This document shows, piece after piece, positions 22,801 through 34,034 of a stretch of DNA of 64,000 bases. The stretch is from Xiphydria camelus. Taxonomy: Eukaryota; Arthropoda; Insecta; Hymenoptera; Xiphydriidae. The position numbers and the translations under genes are program-made. Location of the stretch: positions 13,114,709 through 13,178,708 of the forward strand of contig OY783199.1 in the NCBI GenBank assembly GCA_963678675.1. The letters run 5' to 3'. The first letter of the stretch is position 1. Every line of letters begins with the position of its first letter. Below the pieces are notes generated by a model that was not told where the DNA came from, ran no database searches, and saw only the letters and a list, made by a program, of their open reading frames with translations.

Positions 22801-24395
22801 CTTTCCTGGTAACCCGGTCTGACAGATCCTGTAAGCGATCTCCGGCCCAGATGGGCGCTCCAGCTGCCACCAACGAGGGACAACGCGGCACACCAGAGAA
22901 GACACCCTCCGGTTGTGACTTCTTTACGTAAGAAACCTCCAGCCTTGTTGGGTGCCGCCGCCGACGAGGGAAATAGCTTAGGAGTAGAATGTGGCACACC
23001 AGCTGAGCATGCCTCCCTGAAAGCCGGGTTCTATAGGTCCAAGTAGAGACCTCCGGACCAGATGGGTGCTTCAGCTGCCACCGACGAGGGAAATAACCTA
23101 GGAATGACCTCAGTAAAACGTAGCAGCATCAACTCTAGTATTTCCAGTAGAAACAACATAAATTCATCAAATGTAAATTCAGACAGACCATCGAGCAACA
23201 CAAAACTTCCTACTATATTCCACTCCACGGACCACCTATCGTGTCAAAACAACCTCATCAATTTTATTCCGCTAGATTTGAATATTTCCTCCGAAATTGG
23301 CCTAGTGCTACTTGAGGACAGAGAATACCTAATATTTTGCTTGACTCTTCGTGTGAAACCTCTCGACACCTCTATAAATTATCTTTGAAGGATCTTACAA
23401 TCTTTGAGATTATTAATGGACCACCAAGGTATTAAAAGTTCTAGTGTCGCTGCAAACGACTGAGTTATACTTATTCAAATGGGTTGACGTAGGAAATCTT
23501 CTGAGAAATATCTCCAACAATTCTGTGTATACTTTATAACAATCTTCCCTTATGATACCAGGTAACCTATGCGCAACACTGCTACTCGAAAAAGGAAATC
23601 GTTATCTTCTAACTCTGCTACTCGAAAAAGGAAATCGTTATCTTCTAACTCTGCTACTCGAAAAAAAAAAGGAAATCGCTATCTTCCAACTATCCAGGAT
23701 AACCTCAAAATATTTCGACGCTAACTCTCTTTCAAAATTAACTCAGTTGCAGTTACTCACGCATTAGCCGAGCAATTTATCATCCGTTTTGGTTGTCCTC
23801 GTGCTATCATACCAATCAGGGAAGCATATTCTTCGTTATTCAAAATTCGCACTAATGTTTGCAAAATTTTTAAATTTCAAAAATTTACTTCCACTGCATT
23901 TCATCAAACATAAACGTCACAGTTTGATTATAATTGGATTGGACCACGTGAGATTGTCGAGATTGCATTAAATAGCACTAAGGAAAATTGTTCATGCGAA
24001 TAAGTTTAAATTAGCCCTCATCAGACTAGATAACATCGGTGAAAATACACGGACTAACCTTTATATTTGTTTAATTATATTAAGATTTTGAAATTATACT
24101 AAGGTTTTGAAATTATCTTAAGATTTTGAAATTATATTAAAACTGAAATTATACTAAGGTTTTGAAATTATACTAAAATTTGAAATTATATTAAGATTTG
24201 ACACTACATTAAGATTTGACATTATACTACGGTTTTGAAATTATCTTAAGGTTTTGAAATTACATTAAGACTTGAAATTATATTAAGACCTGAAAGTACA
24301 TTAAGATCTGATATTATATTACGGCTTTAAAATTATTCACGAGAATAATTTTACAAAAATGTTTTGTGAAACATTTTTTTTTATAAGGGGGAAGG
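19893..24395 (+). pseudogene. Gypsy interior 1 (degenerate gag-pol)
   Basis: After the primer region comes a leader with about nine 27-bp repeats (ATCCACAGCGAGGCGACAAC type, 20173-20393). A gag-like part follows (ATG at 20433, then broken frames to about 21085). Pol is only partial: PFGLKNAP and YMDVIVVYA (RT, 21520-21650), YLGHEITNEGVKPDHNKI and YYRRFI (21726-22010), RNase H and an RNase H/linker region to about 22530, and late integrase-like shreds near 23770. The YMDD box reads YMDV, so the catalytic site is lost; many stops and shifts break all parts. Other parts are a 36-bp triple repeat at 23575-23690, an AT-rich 18-19 bp degenerate repeat at 24072-24335 and a polypurine tract AAGGGGGAAGG at the end. 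Confidence 0.8.
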
Positions 24396-25061
24396 TGTCG
24401 CGTACGCAACTAGACTCGATTCGGAATCGATATAACCTTCGATAGTTCTAGGATTTGATGGCGGTAAAACCCAAATATCAAACGGTTCTGAATGCTGAGA
24501 AATAATGTACGGGCGAATTCCACGGGAAGAAATACGTATCGTTTATTAGAGTACCGGCAACCGCGAGATTTATAAACTTCCTGCCGCCGCGAGTTCGGTT
24601 TGCGAGACTATCAACAACTAGGCATAAACACTTTCTTCCGTTTCGGGGACTGAGTTTTGGCGACTCGAGAAGTCGTAAACGATATCGCGTAGCTCTTTTG
24701 ATTTGTAAACGAGTCCGCCGAATTCGCCCTTCCATGAAGTCACGTATGTTCCATGTGTGAGTGCAGATTGAGAGGGAGAAAAACCGTTGCAACGATCCGC
24801 GACTAGCGTTTTGATTGGCGCCCTCCTCCTGCCGAGGGGCTGGGCCTAAGTAATTAAAAAGAGTATTTCGACGCTCGAGCGGCAGATCAATTATTCGATC
24901 CACGTTGTGCAATTTCTAAAATATACGACGATCGTCAAACTACCGAGCACATTCTAAGTTTCATTTCGCTTTCCCCGCATTTTTCGAGCAGAGCGCCTTA
25001 GCGCTCCACGGGCGCGGACCTGCCCTCTGCAATCCACGAGGACCGGCTTGGGCACGCAACA
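24396..25061 (+). repeat. Gypsy LTR 2 (shared by both units)
   Basis: The middle LTR, without target duplication on either side. It is preceded by the polypurine tract of interior 1 and followed by the primer region of interior 2. Confidence 0.9.
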
Positions 25062-28000
25062 TTTTGGTGACAGCGGTGGGATACTTCAAAAACGGACAAT
25101 TTGACAATTTCGGAAAGTGACAGTGCCGGCTCGAAAGTGCGGAAGACTTTATTAAAAGCAAACTTTAATACGCACTCCTCTGTCCCGGGTTCTTTGTGCG
25201 TGGTTTTCCCCGGGAACCGTAGGGCAAATGCCAGAGGAGGTGGCTTTAGTGACCACGCATGTTACAATTTCCACTTAAGACCACCCGCGTAAAGAGACAC
25301 TGAAAAAAAAAACTATCCACCGCAAATCAAAGTACGGAACCGGAAATCCACAGCGAGGCGACCTGGACATCCGCAGCGAGGCGACCCGGACATCCACAGC
25401 GAGGCGACAACCCGGAGATCCACAGTGAGGCGACAACCCGGACATCCACAGCGAGGCGACAACCCGGAGATCCACAGTGAGGCGACAACCCGGGGATTCA
25501 CAGCGAGGCGACAACCTGGAGACTCCCAGCGAGGCGGTCACACGCAGATCCCCAGCGAGGCATCATACCGATAAGTCTTTAACAAAAATATTGTTATTAA
25601 GATGCTACATCCGACATCTCTCGCGAGCGGTAGTGGTCCTTTCCGAATCGTGAAAACAGAAACTTCCCAATTCGCTTCTTTGCGAGTCTCTCCGGTGACT
25701 CAAAATAGCCCTCCGATAGTTTCACATCCACCGAGCGAAGTATCAATGGTTGGCGTTGCCGAACCTGAAACAAACGCAACCGACACTTCTCATTTATCCT
25801 TGAAATTAGCAGGCGAACTGGTTCCCTCTTTTGATGGAAACCTTTCGAACTGACAAAATTCATCAAGCAATGCAAAATTGCTGAGACACGCGTAAAACCC
25901 TCCGATCGCGAAAATCTTTTGGCTATCATTTGCAGTAAAATCAAAGGTCACGCCGACCAACTTTTGGCAAATTGTCGCGTTCTTGCCGACCTGAATGAAT
26001 TGATTACCTTGCTCAAGACCGTTTTTTCCCGATTTTTTTTAATGTAAATCTGGTGCACGATGAACTTCGGAAAACTTCTCAGAATGTAAATGAGGGCGTT
26101 GAGTATTTTGGGGCGCGAGTTCTTGAAATTTTAACGCGTTGATTAGAGGCAACTAATGAAAAATATGACGAACTACAAGCCACCGGAGTCAAAACGCTAC
26201 TAAAAGATGCGGCTATCACTTGCTTCGCGCGCGGATTACGTGATCCTCTGAGATGAGTACTTTACTATCAAAAGAAAAACCGATATCCCTAGAAAGTGGT
26301 ATTGATCTTTCTGTGAGGGTTGAATTAGAGACTATCGAACGTTCGCGTCATCTTCAGGGAACACCAAAACCAAACTCGATTCAAAGTACGGTTTATAATA
26401 CGAATAATGTTCCTAATTCCGATACAAATCGACGACCGCGACGGGATAATACATACCCCTCCAAATGAGATCGCGATTGAAGCGCGACCGCGATAAAATT
26501 ATTTAAACGCAGGGGACGCCCCGTCGGTGCAAATCTCGCGGAATGCGATTATGATTGCATGAGCCGGATCCTCCGACAATAACGCCAAGGAAATCTGAAA
26601 AATATAAATTTCTCAAAGGATAATTTCGAAATCTAAACGTATAGCTTCATTTCTACTCCTTTTGAATTTTTAACTTCAATAAAATACCCTTCGGCTTGAA
26701 GAACGCCCCGGCTTCGTCTCAACGGATGATGGATGTGGTACTATCGGGGCTTCAGGGTGTTGAATTTTCGTATACATGGACGTCATCGTTGTTTATGCTA
26801 GTTCTCTCGAGGAACATGCCCAAAAATTGAAAGCTCTCTTTGTACGATTGGTTTAACTTTCCAAACTGAAAAATGTCATTTTATACGCCGTGAATTGATT
26901 TATCTTGGTCATGAGATCACCAATGAGGGTGTGAAACCCGATCATAACAAAATTAAGACCGTTCGAAGTTTTCCAGTTCCCACAGAACGAAGAAAAATAT
27001 TAATCAGTTCCCACCCTAGTCTCGTTAACTATTATAGACGGTTCATCAAGAATATGGCGAAAATAGCCAAGTCTCTTACCAGATTATTAAAGAGGGAGAA
27101 TCCCTTTATCTGGACCTTCCCCGCTCAATATGCCTTTGAAATCCTTCGCGAAACTCTGTGTTCAGAGCCGCTTCTTTAATTTCTTAAATTCTCCGAACCT
27201 ATCATTGGGACGACCAATTCTTCGAAGTATGCACTCCTGAGTCAGGGTATTATCGATACACTGAAGGATTCTAAAATAAATTACAATACAATTGAAAATG
27301 AACTTTTAGCGATTCTTTTCGCTATTGAATATTTCCGACCATATTTGTATGGTTATCAATTTACCGATTATCACCGATTATCGTCCTTCGGTCTAGTTGC
27401 ATAATGCAAAACACCCCACCTCGACATTACTTTGTTGACGAGTTCATCTTAACGAGTACGATTATAATATCGTATACGCACCTAGAAAAATCAATTTTAC
27501 TGCTGACGCTCTATTCTGTAATCTGACAAATCTTGAGGCTTCCCATTTACCTGAACCATTCACCTTTTTGACGGAAAATGTAAATGAAGATGCCGCTTAT
27601 CCCAGGAACTTTGAAGAGGTATTCGACTGCGCAGACGAATTACCGCTTCCTTGTTTCACCGAGGATCTGGCGTTGGATGCAGACAGGAATTTCTAACAAA
27701 AAGAAGAATTATTAGGTGCCTTGTTCCTGGCGCGCGCGGGAGCTTGGTACTCGACGTAGAAGAGGTCAATTGCTTTCAAACAAGTAAAAATAGAATCTGA
27801 CACGACTGACTCAGACTCCGATAGCAAGTACTTCACTGCCGACGAGGACGACTCGCCAATAGAATCAGGGTGCTCCTCCTGGTCCGCCGACCTGTTGGCT
27901 AACGATGGCTACTCCGGTGCATCGCTTCGGGTCCCGGCCAGGGGAGTGAAGAGTGGCACTGATAGCTTGCTTTCCTGGTAACCCGGTCTGACAGATCCTG

Positions 28001-29564
28001 TAAGCGATCTCCGGCCCAGATGGGCGCTCCAGCTGCCACCAACGAGGGACAACGCGGCACACCAGAGAAGACACCCTCCGGTTGTGACTTCTTTACGTAA
28101 GAAACCTCCAGCCTTGTTGGGTGCCGCCGCCGACGAGGGAAATAGCTTAGGAGTAGAATGTGGCACACCAGCTGAGCATGCCTCCCTGAAAGCCGGGTTC
28201 TATAGGTCCAAGTAGAGACCTCCGGACCAGATGGGTGCTTCAGCTGCCACCGACGAGGGAAATAACCTAGGAATGACCTCAGTAAAACGTAGCAGCATCA
28301 ACTCTAGTATTTCCAGTAGAAACAACATAAATTCATCAAATGTAAATTCAGACAGACCATCGAGCAACACAAAACTTCCTACTATATTCCACTCCACGGA
28401 CCACCTATCGTGTCAAAACAACCTCATCAATTTTATTCCGCTAGATTTGAATATTTCCTCCGAAATTGGCCTAGTGCTACTTGAGGACAGAGAATACCTA
28501 ATATTTTGCTTGACTCTTCGTGTGAAACCTCTCGACACCTCTATAAATTATCTTTGAAGGATCTTACAATCTTTGAGATTATTAATGGACCACCAAGGTA
28601 TTAAAAGTTCTAGTGTCGCTGCAAACGACTGAGTTATACTTATTCAAATGGGTTGACGTAGGAAATCTTCTGAGAAATATCTCCAACAATTCTGTGTATA
28701 CTTTATAACAATCTTCCCTTATGATACCAGGTAACCTATGCGCAACACTGCTACTCGAAAAAGGAAATCGTTATCTTCTAACTCTGCTACTCGAAAAAGG
28801 AAATCGTTATCTTCTAACTCTGCTACTCGAAAAAAAAAAGGAAATCGCTATCTTCCAACTATCCAGGATAACCTCAAAATATTTCGACGCTAACTCTCTT
28901 TCAAAATTAACTCAGTTGCAGTTACTCACGCATTAGCCGAGCAATTTATCATCCGTTTTGGTTGTCCTCGTGCTATCATACCAATCAGGGAAGCATATTC
29001 TTCGTTATTCAAAATTCGCACTAATGTTTGCAAAATTTTTAAATTTCAAAAATTTACTTCCACTGCATTTCATCAAACATAAACGTCACAGTTTGATTAT
29101 AATTGGATTGGACCACGTGAGATTGTCGAGATTGCATTAAATAGCACTAAGGAAAATTGTTCATGCGAATAAGTTTAAATTAGCCCTCATCAGACTAGAT
29201 AACATCGGTGAAAATACACGGACTAACCTTTATATTTGTTTAATTATATTAAGATTTTGAAATTATACTAAGGTTTTGAAATTATCTTAAGATTTTGAAA
29301 TTATATTAAAACTGAAATTATACTAAGGTTTTGAAATTATACTAAAATTTGAAATTATATTAAGATTTGACACTACATTAAGATTTGACATTATACTACG
29401 GTTTTGAAATTATCTTAAGGTTTTGAAATTACATTAAGACTTGAAATTATATTAAGACCTGAAAGTACATTAAGATCTGATATTATATTACGGCTTTAAA
29501 ATTATTCACGAGAATAATTTTACAAAAATGTTTTGTGAAACATTTTTTTTTATAAGGGGGAAGG
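25062..29564 (+). pseudogene. Gypsy interior 2 (identical dead copy)
   Basis: Shifted by exactly 5169 bp from interior 1, with the same gag start (25602), leader repeats (25342-25562), YMDV box (about 26770), RT/connection fragment (26895-27179), 36-bp triple repeat (28744-28859) and AT-rich array (29241-29504). I found no difference in the stretches I compared, and all frames end at the same stops. Confidence 0.8.
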
Positions 29565-30230
29565 TGTCGCGTACGCAACTAGACTCGATTCGGAATCGAT
29601 ATAACCTTCGATAGTTCTAGGATTTGATGGCGGTAAAACCCAAATATCAAACGGTTCTGAATGCTGAGAAATAATGTACGGGCGAATTCCACGGGAAGAA
29701 ATACGTATCGTTTATTAGAGTACCGGCAACCGCGAGATTTATAAACTTCCTGCCGCCGCGAGTTCGGTTTGCGAGACTATCAACAACTAGGCATAAACAC
29801 TTTCTTCCGTTTCGGGGACTGAGTTTTGGCGACTCGAGAAGTCGTAAACGATATCGCGTAGCTCTTTTGATTTGTAAACGAGTCCGCCGAATTCGCCCTT
29901 CCATGAAGTCACGTATGTTCCATGTGTGAGTGCAGATTGAGAGGGAGAAAAACCGTTGCAACGATCCGCGACTAGCGTTTTGATTGGCGCCCTCCTCCTG
30001 CCGAGGGGCTGGGCCTAAGTAATTAAAAAGAGTATTTCGACGCTCGAGCGGCAGATCAATTATTCGATCCACGTTGTGCAATTTCTAAAATATACGACGA
30101 TCGTCAAACTACCGAGCACATTCTAAGTTTCATTTCGCTTTCCCCGCATTTTTCGAGCAGAGCGCCTTAGCGCTCCACGGGCGCGGACCTGCCCTCTGCA
30201 ATCCACGAGGACCGGCTTGGGCACGCAACA
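29565..30230 (+). repeat. Gypsy LTR 3
   Basis: The terminal LTR. It is followed directly by CCGC (30231-30234), the second copy of the target duplication, and then by the rest of the interrupted Helitron repeat. Confidence 0.9.
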
Positions 30231-30234
30231 CCGC

Positions 30235-31050
30235 GAAGGTTTGAGTTAGTAAATCTTATACAGGGTATTCAAAAAGTACCGGTACGGATGATTATTATGC
30301 CTTCCTAAACCGTTCATCCGATTGCGATGAAAAGTTGGGAAATGGTTGGACGCATGCCCGCGAAGGTTTCTGAGTTATTAAATCTTATACAGGGTGTTCA
30401 AAAAGTACCGGTACTGATGATTATTATGCCTTCCTAAACCGTTCATCCGATTGCGATGAAAAGTTGTGGAATTGTTGGACGCATGCCCGCGAAGGTTTCT
30501 GAGTTAGTAAATCTTATACAGGGTGTTCAAAAAGTACCGGTACGGATGATTATTATGCCTTCCTAAACCGTTCATCCGATTGCGATGAAAAGTTGTGGAA
30601 TTGTTGGACGCATGCTCGCGAAGGTTTCTGAGTTAGTAAATCTTATACAGGGTGTTCAAAAAGTACCGGTACGGATGATTATTATGCCTTCCTAAACCGT
30701 TCATCCGATTGCGACGAAAATTTGGGGAACAGTTGGACGCATATCCGCGAAGGTTTGAGTTAGTAAATCTTATACAGGGTATTCAAAAAGTACCGGTACG
30801 GATGATTATTATGCCTTCCTAAACCGTTCATCCGATTGCGATGAAAATTTGGGGAATGGTTGGACGCATGCCCGCGAAGGTTTCTGAGTTAGTAAATCTT
30901 ATATAGGGTGTTCAAAAAGTACCGGTACGGATGATTATTATGCCTTCCTAAAGCGTTCATCCGATTGCGATGAAAAGTGATGAAATGGTTGGACGCATGC
31001 CCGCGAAGGTTTCTGAGTTAGTAAATCTTATACAGGGTGTTCAAAAAGTC
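30235..31050 (+). repeat. 129-bp Helitron tandem repeat, right block
   Basis: About six units of the same repeat as at 17526-17931, with a few unit-specific variants (for example ATATCCGCGAAGGTTTGAG). Beyond 31050 comes the unique 3' part of the Helitron and its CTAG end. Confidence 0.9.
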
Positions 31051-31444
31051 GAACTATACTTGACCTAAATTTGACCTCCGCTGACAATAAAGGTAACATG
31101 AAAAAAATGGTCAAGGACACATTTGAACGTGAAACAAAATTAATTTGACCTTGATATAACCTTGAATGTCATGGTCAAGGTCAAATCCAATATGACCATT
31201 GCGTAGCCCGGGAAAAATACTAAAAGTTTTGTATTAAAAATGTATTTAAACAATGGTGGACGGACAAAATCAATCCACAATCTACCCGTGCGAAGCCGGA
31301 ACGGGCTGCTAGTAAGTTATAAATCTAATATAATAATAATAAATATTTTATTATAGAAAAAATTTAACTTCTTTATGTCGAACTACGACGTCATATTCCC
31401 CAATTAAACTCGGACCGCAGATAATTGTAAGATGTTTACACATC

Positions 31445-32015
31445 CTCCGTGAGTACAACGGCACTCACACCTTTTTTTATTTATCTTGTTACTTTGTCTG
31501 ACTTCTTTAGTGTCTTTTTTGGTCTCATCAGCCAAACCAAACCCATATACAGCCATGGCAATTCTTTCTTCGGACTCCACCTCTGCCTGAAGGAAAGACA
31601 TCAGTTTATCCAATCTGTCTTTGGCGTCCTCGACCTTCAGTGCTGCGTGGTGTCTTTGCCAGGCTTTTAAACGTTCCTCCGGTAAAGCTGACTCGACCAA
31701 GGGGTAAAGCATTGCTGCGTACATCGCTGAAGTGACACCCAACGAATCCAACGCTCTCAGTTGAGTCTCCAGCTTGTCATAAAGCAATGTTAGTGTTGTC
31801 TTGAAAAGGCTCCAAAACTGTAACCACTCTTTTATGTCACCTGAGAACTTCGGTAGGTCCACTTTTGGTAGATTGTGCTGTTTTTTCTCGCGAAGAGAGA
31901 AGTTTTCCAGCGTTCGATTCATTTGTCGAAATGCGTCGTTTCCATTATTCTCTAGTGTGGTATCGTTTTGACGTGGTTGTGAAAACTCTTCAACTTCGTA
32001 TTGTGCTTGAATGTA
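31445..32015 (-). pseudogene. BEL/Pao gag, central and C-terminal part
   Basis: The minus strand carries the gag core: NLPKVDLPKFSGDIKEWLQF, FWSLFKTTLTLLYDKL, ALKVEDAKDRLDKLMSFL and ADETKKDTKEVRQ. These are characteristic of Pao-type gag (DUF1759-like). The frame runs directly into the GATGTTTACACATC end of the 14-kb block at 31444. On the 5' side it is cut from the gag N-terminus by a MITE at 32016-32321. Gag would form the particle shell and bind the element RNA. Confidence 0.8.
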
Positions 32016-32321
32016 CCGTATGTCCGCGATCATTTGAACCATAGGAAAATTGCGAGTTTTGCATGAGCACCCCTTTGGGTTTCCTCGTCTAATAGAATCA
32101 CCGGAGAAGCGTGAATGCGCATGCGTAGTCATCCGCGAGTGATCGATAACCGATCGAGTTATTTCGATAACCGATTTGAACTTGCTGACACGCCATACTC
32201 GCGGATGACTACGCATGCGCATTCACGCTTCTCCGGTGATTCTATTGGACGAGGAGACCCAAAGAGGTGCTCATGCAAAACTCGCAATTTTCCTATGGTT
32301 CAAATGATCGCGGACATACGG
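32016..32321. repeat. TA-flanked foldback MITE inside BEL gag
   Basis: A 306-bp palindrome with ends CCGTATGTCCGCGATC and arms sharing ATTTGAACCATAGGAAAATT and GAATGCGCATGCGTAGTCAT. TA lies directly outside both ends. Reading through it produces an apparent gag N-terminus (from 32222) that is really MITE sequence. It resembles the mariner-type ends seen at 749-1147. Confidence 0.85.
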
Positions 32322-32584
32322 TACTCTGCTAGATACTTGTCTGCACCTTCAATTTCTTTTTCCAGAGTCTCGGCATCGGCTTTTGCTTCTTGAAGAGCGT
32401 TCATGAATGCAGTAGTAACTCTCTGTAGCTCTGTTGCTTTTTCTTTGAGTAAAGTGAATTGAACGGTTACCTCTCGGTGATTCGGTGTTTCTCCGTGTAG
32501 TTCATTATTCAATGTTGTGAACACACGTGTGAATGCCGTTCGGCAAGCCTTCCTTTGTTGCTTCAGTGTATCCACCGATTTCAC
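32322..32584 (-). pseudogene. BEL/Pao gag N-terminal part
   Basis: A helical, charged segment (KSVDTLKQQRKACRTAF, FTLLKEKATELQRVTTAF, EIEGADKYLAEY) typical of the BEL/Pao gag start. The first codon in this register is GTG at 32584 where an ATG would be expected; no in-frame ATG precedes it within the leader. It is separated from the rest of gag only by the MITE. Confidence 0.75.
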
Positions 32585-32624
32585 TATTTATCCGAAGATA
32601 TTACACTGCTTATCCGAAGATCAG

Positions 32625-32641
32625 TCCTGTCACGGTCGCCA
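32625..32641 (-). other. BEL/Pao primer-binding site (tRNA-Arg type)
   Basis: TGGCGACCGTGACAGGA on the minus strand, two bases inside the 5' LTR. This is the classical Arg-type primer site of BEL/Pao elements. Confidence 0.85.
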
Positions 32642-32643
32642 AA

Positions 32644-32867
32644 TGTTATTTATTCCGAAATTCTATTATTATCTTTGGTACAGGAATAGAAATAACGTAA
32701 GTACTGATTTTATTTTAACGAAAACTTATGATGGCACATTGCTCGTCAGCCATCTTTAAGTGTACTGCGCATGAACTTACTAACTAGGATGGGAAAAAAC
32801 CAATGCTGCCAACACAACATTATGGCAGGTTTTCCATGAGAGCGACTAGTGTTTCCAAATTATCACA
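32644..32867 (-). repeat. BEL/Pao 5' LTR
   Basis: 224 bp, the partner of 12526-12748. CTAGC follows at 32868-32872 as the second copy of the target duplication. It differs from the other LTR at a handful of positions and small indels, which argues that the insertion is not very recent. Confidence 0.9.
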
Positions 32868-32872
32868 CTAGC

Positions 32873-33027
32873 TTATCCCACGATGAAACTGCCGGATAAG
32901 TTATGTCTGCATTTATTCCAAAGTTTATGCTATTCCAGACTTATACCATACTTGTAAAACGCTTGCGTACTGGTTATTCCCAGTATAGCGCTATACCGCG
33001 TTTATACCGTGTTGGTAAAACCGGCCC
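32873..33027 (-). repeat. PIF/Harbinger terminal region (cut by BEL)
   Basis: Ends in ATACCGTGTTGGTAAAACCGGCCC followed by TAA; the same outer 60 bp form the arms of the MITE at 55680-55805. The left side stops at the BEL target duplication and would continue at 12525. I therefore read it as the 5' end of the Harbinger element whose first exons are at 12070-12430. Confidence 0.6.
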
Positions 33028-33029
33028 TA

Positions 33030-33176
33030 AATATCACTTTTGGATCACTGCTCACCACCATTGAACCACTACTGACCATCATTGAATCACTGCTCACCAC
33101 TATTGTGCCACTACTCAGGTTTTCAGTAGTTGTTGAAAATATTCTGTAGTGTTCTGTAGTGGTTTTCGACACGGGC
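33030..33176 (-). repeat. GTAGTGGT subterminal repeat array, second copy
   Basis: On the minus strand it starts CCCGTGTCGAAAACCACTAC, then repeated GTAGTGGT/GGTGAGCAG words. It is related to 6058-6240 and is bordered by the Harbinger terminus on one side. Confidence 0.5.
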
Positions 33177-33304
33177 AATACAAAAAAGGGACTAATTTTG
33201 ATAATATTCTGTTTCCTTGTAATAAAGATGTATAACACAATAACTTATTACTTGGTTGTAGTGAATCTTGTGACGGTGTACTATCTATACCTGTGTGGTA
33301 GCAA

Positions 33305-34034
33305 TTGGACGGGAATTCAATAATTCGCCCATTTCATCCGCATATAAAAATAAGGACATCTTATTTCCGGATCTACTCTTTGTCATGCTCCTTGCAATCT
33401 TGTTGTATTGAACTACAAATAAAGTAAAGAACTAAAGGTGAACTAAAGGTATATTATATTTTAAGTACACCTTACGACTCAGAGTCTGTCGCTGGTGACT
33501 TTCTAAAGTATCATTTTTAAACATACTAGCCAATGAACAATTAATTCTCATGCCCTCATTAGCTACAGTGGCATCTATCCTCATTAATGAAAGCATGAGG
33601 ATTGATTAATCATTGGTTAGTACATTTAAAAATCATATATTAGAAAGTCGCCAGCGACAGAATCCGAGTCGCAGGGTGTATGTGTAAGAAATGTACACTT
33701 TATTTCTAGTATATTAAGGTCACTAGAAAAAAATGTAATAAAATATGTCTAAACATTTCTGAAATATATTTTACTTACGCTTCAAGGTTTTAAATCTTGT
33801 TTGCATCTGTTTTGATGTTTTTCTATATCCCTTTTCTTCCATGGGTTTCTCTAAATGTTTAAAGATGTCATCCACTCGAAACCTTTTTCCATCTAGATTT
33901 TTGAATACTTGACGCTCTTTCATTAATCTGAGGAAATATTTTGTTTCGCCTATCTCCCAGCTTTCTCTCTTCTTCGATTCCATTTCGTATTTCTCCGTTC
34001 GAGAGTTGGTTAACCTAACGTTGTTATGCTGCAT
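33305..34034 (-). pseudogene. Myb/SANT-like DNA-binding protein, two exons (transposon partner type)
   Basis: Exon 1 (ATG at 34034) has the trihelix/SANT-like pattern WEIGETKYFLRLMKERQVF, LDGKRFRVDDIFKHLEK and KTSKQMQTRFKTLKRK, ending at a GTAAGT donor near 33776. A second exon-like stretch (YADEMGELLNSRPIATTQ, ending before GTATAG near 33300) fits the acidic C-terminal motif of the same protein class. The intron carries the F1 MITE. Proteins of this kind accompany Harbinger transposases and bind element ends. No later exon was found; Harbinger and repeat sequence begins at 33176, so the gene is probably truncated. Confidence 0.55.
33466..33680. repeat. Foldback MITE family F1, copy 3
   Basis: 215-bp palindrome (TACACCTTACGACTC...GAGTCGCAGGGTGTA), the most diverged of the three copies. 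It lies in the intron of the Myb/SANT-like gene. Confidence 0.85.

Larger units (their letters stand above)
19227..30230 (+). mobile_element. Gypsy-type LTR element as LTR-interior-LTR-interior-LTR tandem
   Basis: Three 666-bp LTRs and two 4503-bp interiors form an 11-kb array with a 5169-bp period. TGTCGCGTACGC opens and GGCACGCAACA closes each LTR. The 4-bp duplication CCGC flanks the whole array, not each unit, and matches the interrupted 129-bp repeat. Every open frame is identical in the two interiors, including all stops. Both are therefore copies of one already degenerate element. Confidence 0.9.
17415..31312 (+). mobile_element. Helitron H3, 5'-truncated, split by nested insertions
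   Basis: The 3' end has the GC hairpin CCCGTGCGAAGCCGGAACGGG, then CTGCTAG followed by T, the hallmark of a Helitron terminus. The left part matches H2 from GATTATCTCA onward, so the usual TCTATATATATAAAAATG start is missing. The interior is an array of 129-bp repeats, split by the CCCCGATAGC element and the Gypsy tandem. No Rep/helicase gene, so non-autonomous. Confidence 0.75.
17284..31444. mobile_element. 14.2-kb composite insertion with GATGTGTAAACATC inverted ends
   Basis: The block interrupts BEL between its gag and its zinc-knuckle segment. Left end GATGTGTAAACATCTA; right end is the mirror AGATGTTTACACATC. Only about 15 bp are inverted repeats; the rest of the ends differ. No target duplication is visible, and removing exactly this block leaves the gag and knuckle segments in the same reading register. 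The contents are a Helitron (17415-31312) with nested elements, plus unique flanks of about 130 bp each. No recombinase or transposase of its own is recognisable. Confidence 0.6.
12526..32867 (-). mobile_element. BEL/Pao LTR retrotransposon, disrupted by a 14-kb insertion
   Basis: Two LTRs of 223 and 224 bp (12526-12748 and 32644-32867) begin TGTTATTTATTCC and end TTATCACA on the plus strand, and the 5-bp duplication CTAGC flanks the whole. The element is in minus orientation: primer site next to the right LTR, gag, zinc knuckles, protease, RT, RNase H and integrase leftwards, and a purine-rich tract next to the left LTR. Without the inserted block (17284-31444) it would be about 6.2 kb, a normal BEL/Pao length. 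It is dead: several stops and frame breaks plus two insertions. Confidence 0.9.

Noticed and set aside
19227..29564. Segmental duplication of host genes
   Set aside because: The repeated unit is an LTR plus interior with a primer region and polypurine tract; it is a retroelement tandem.
32115..32393. Plus-strand frame opposite BEL gag
   Set aside because: It reads through the MITE palindrome and mirrors the minus-strand frame.
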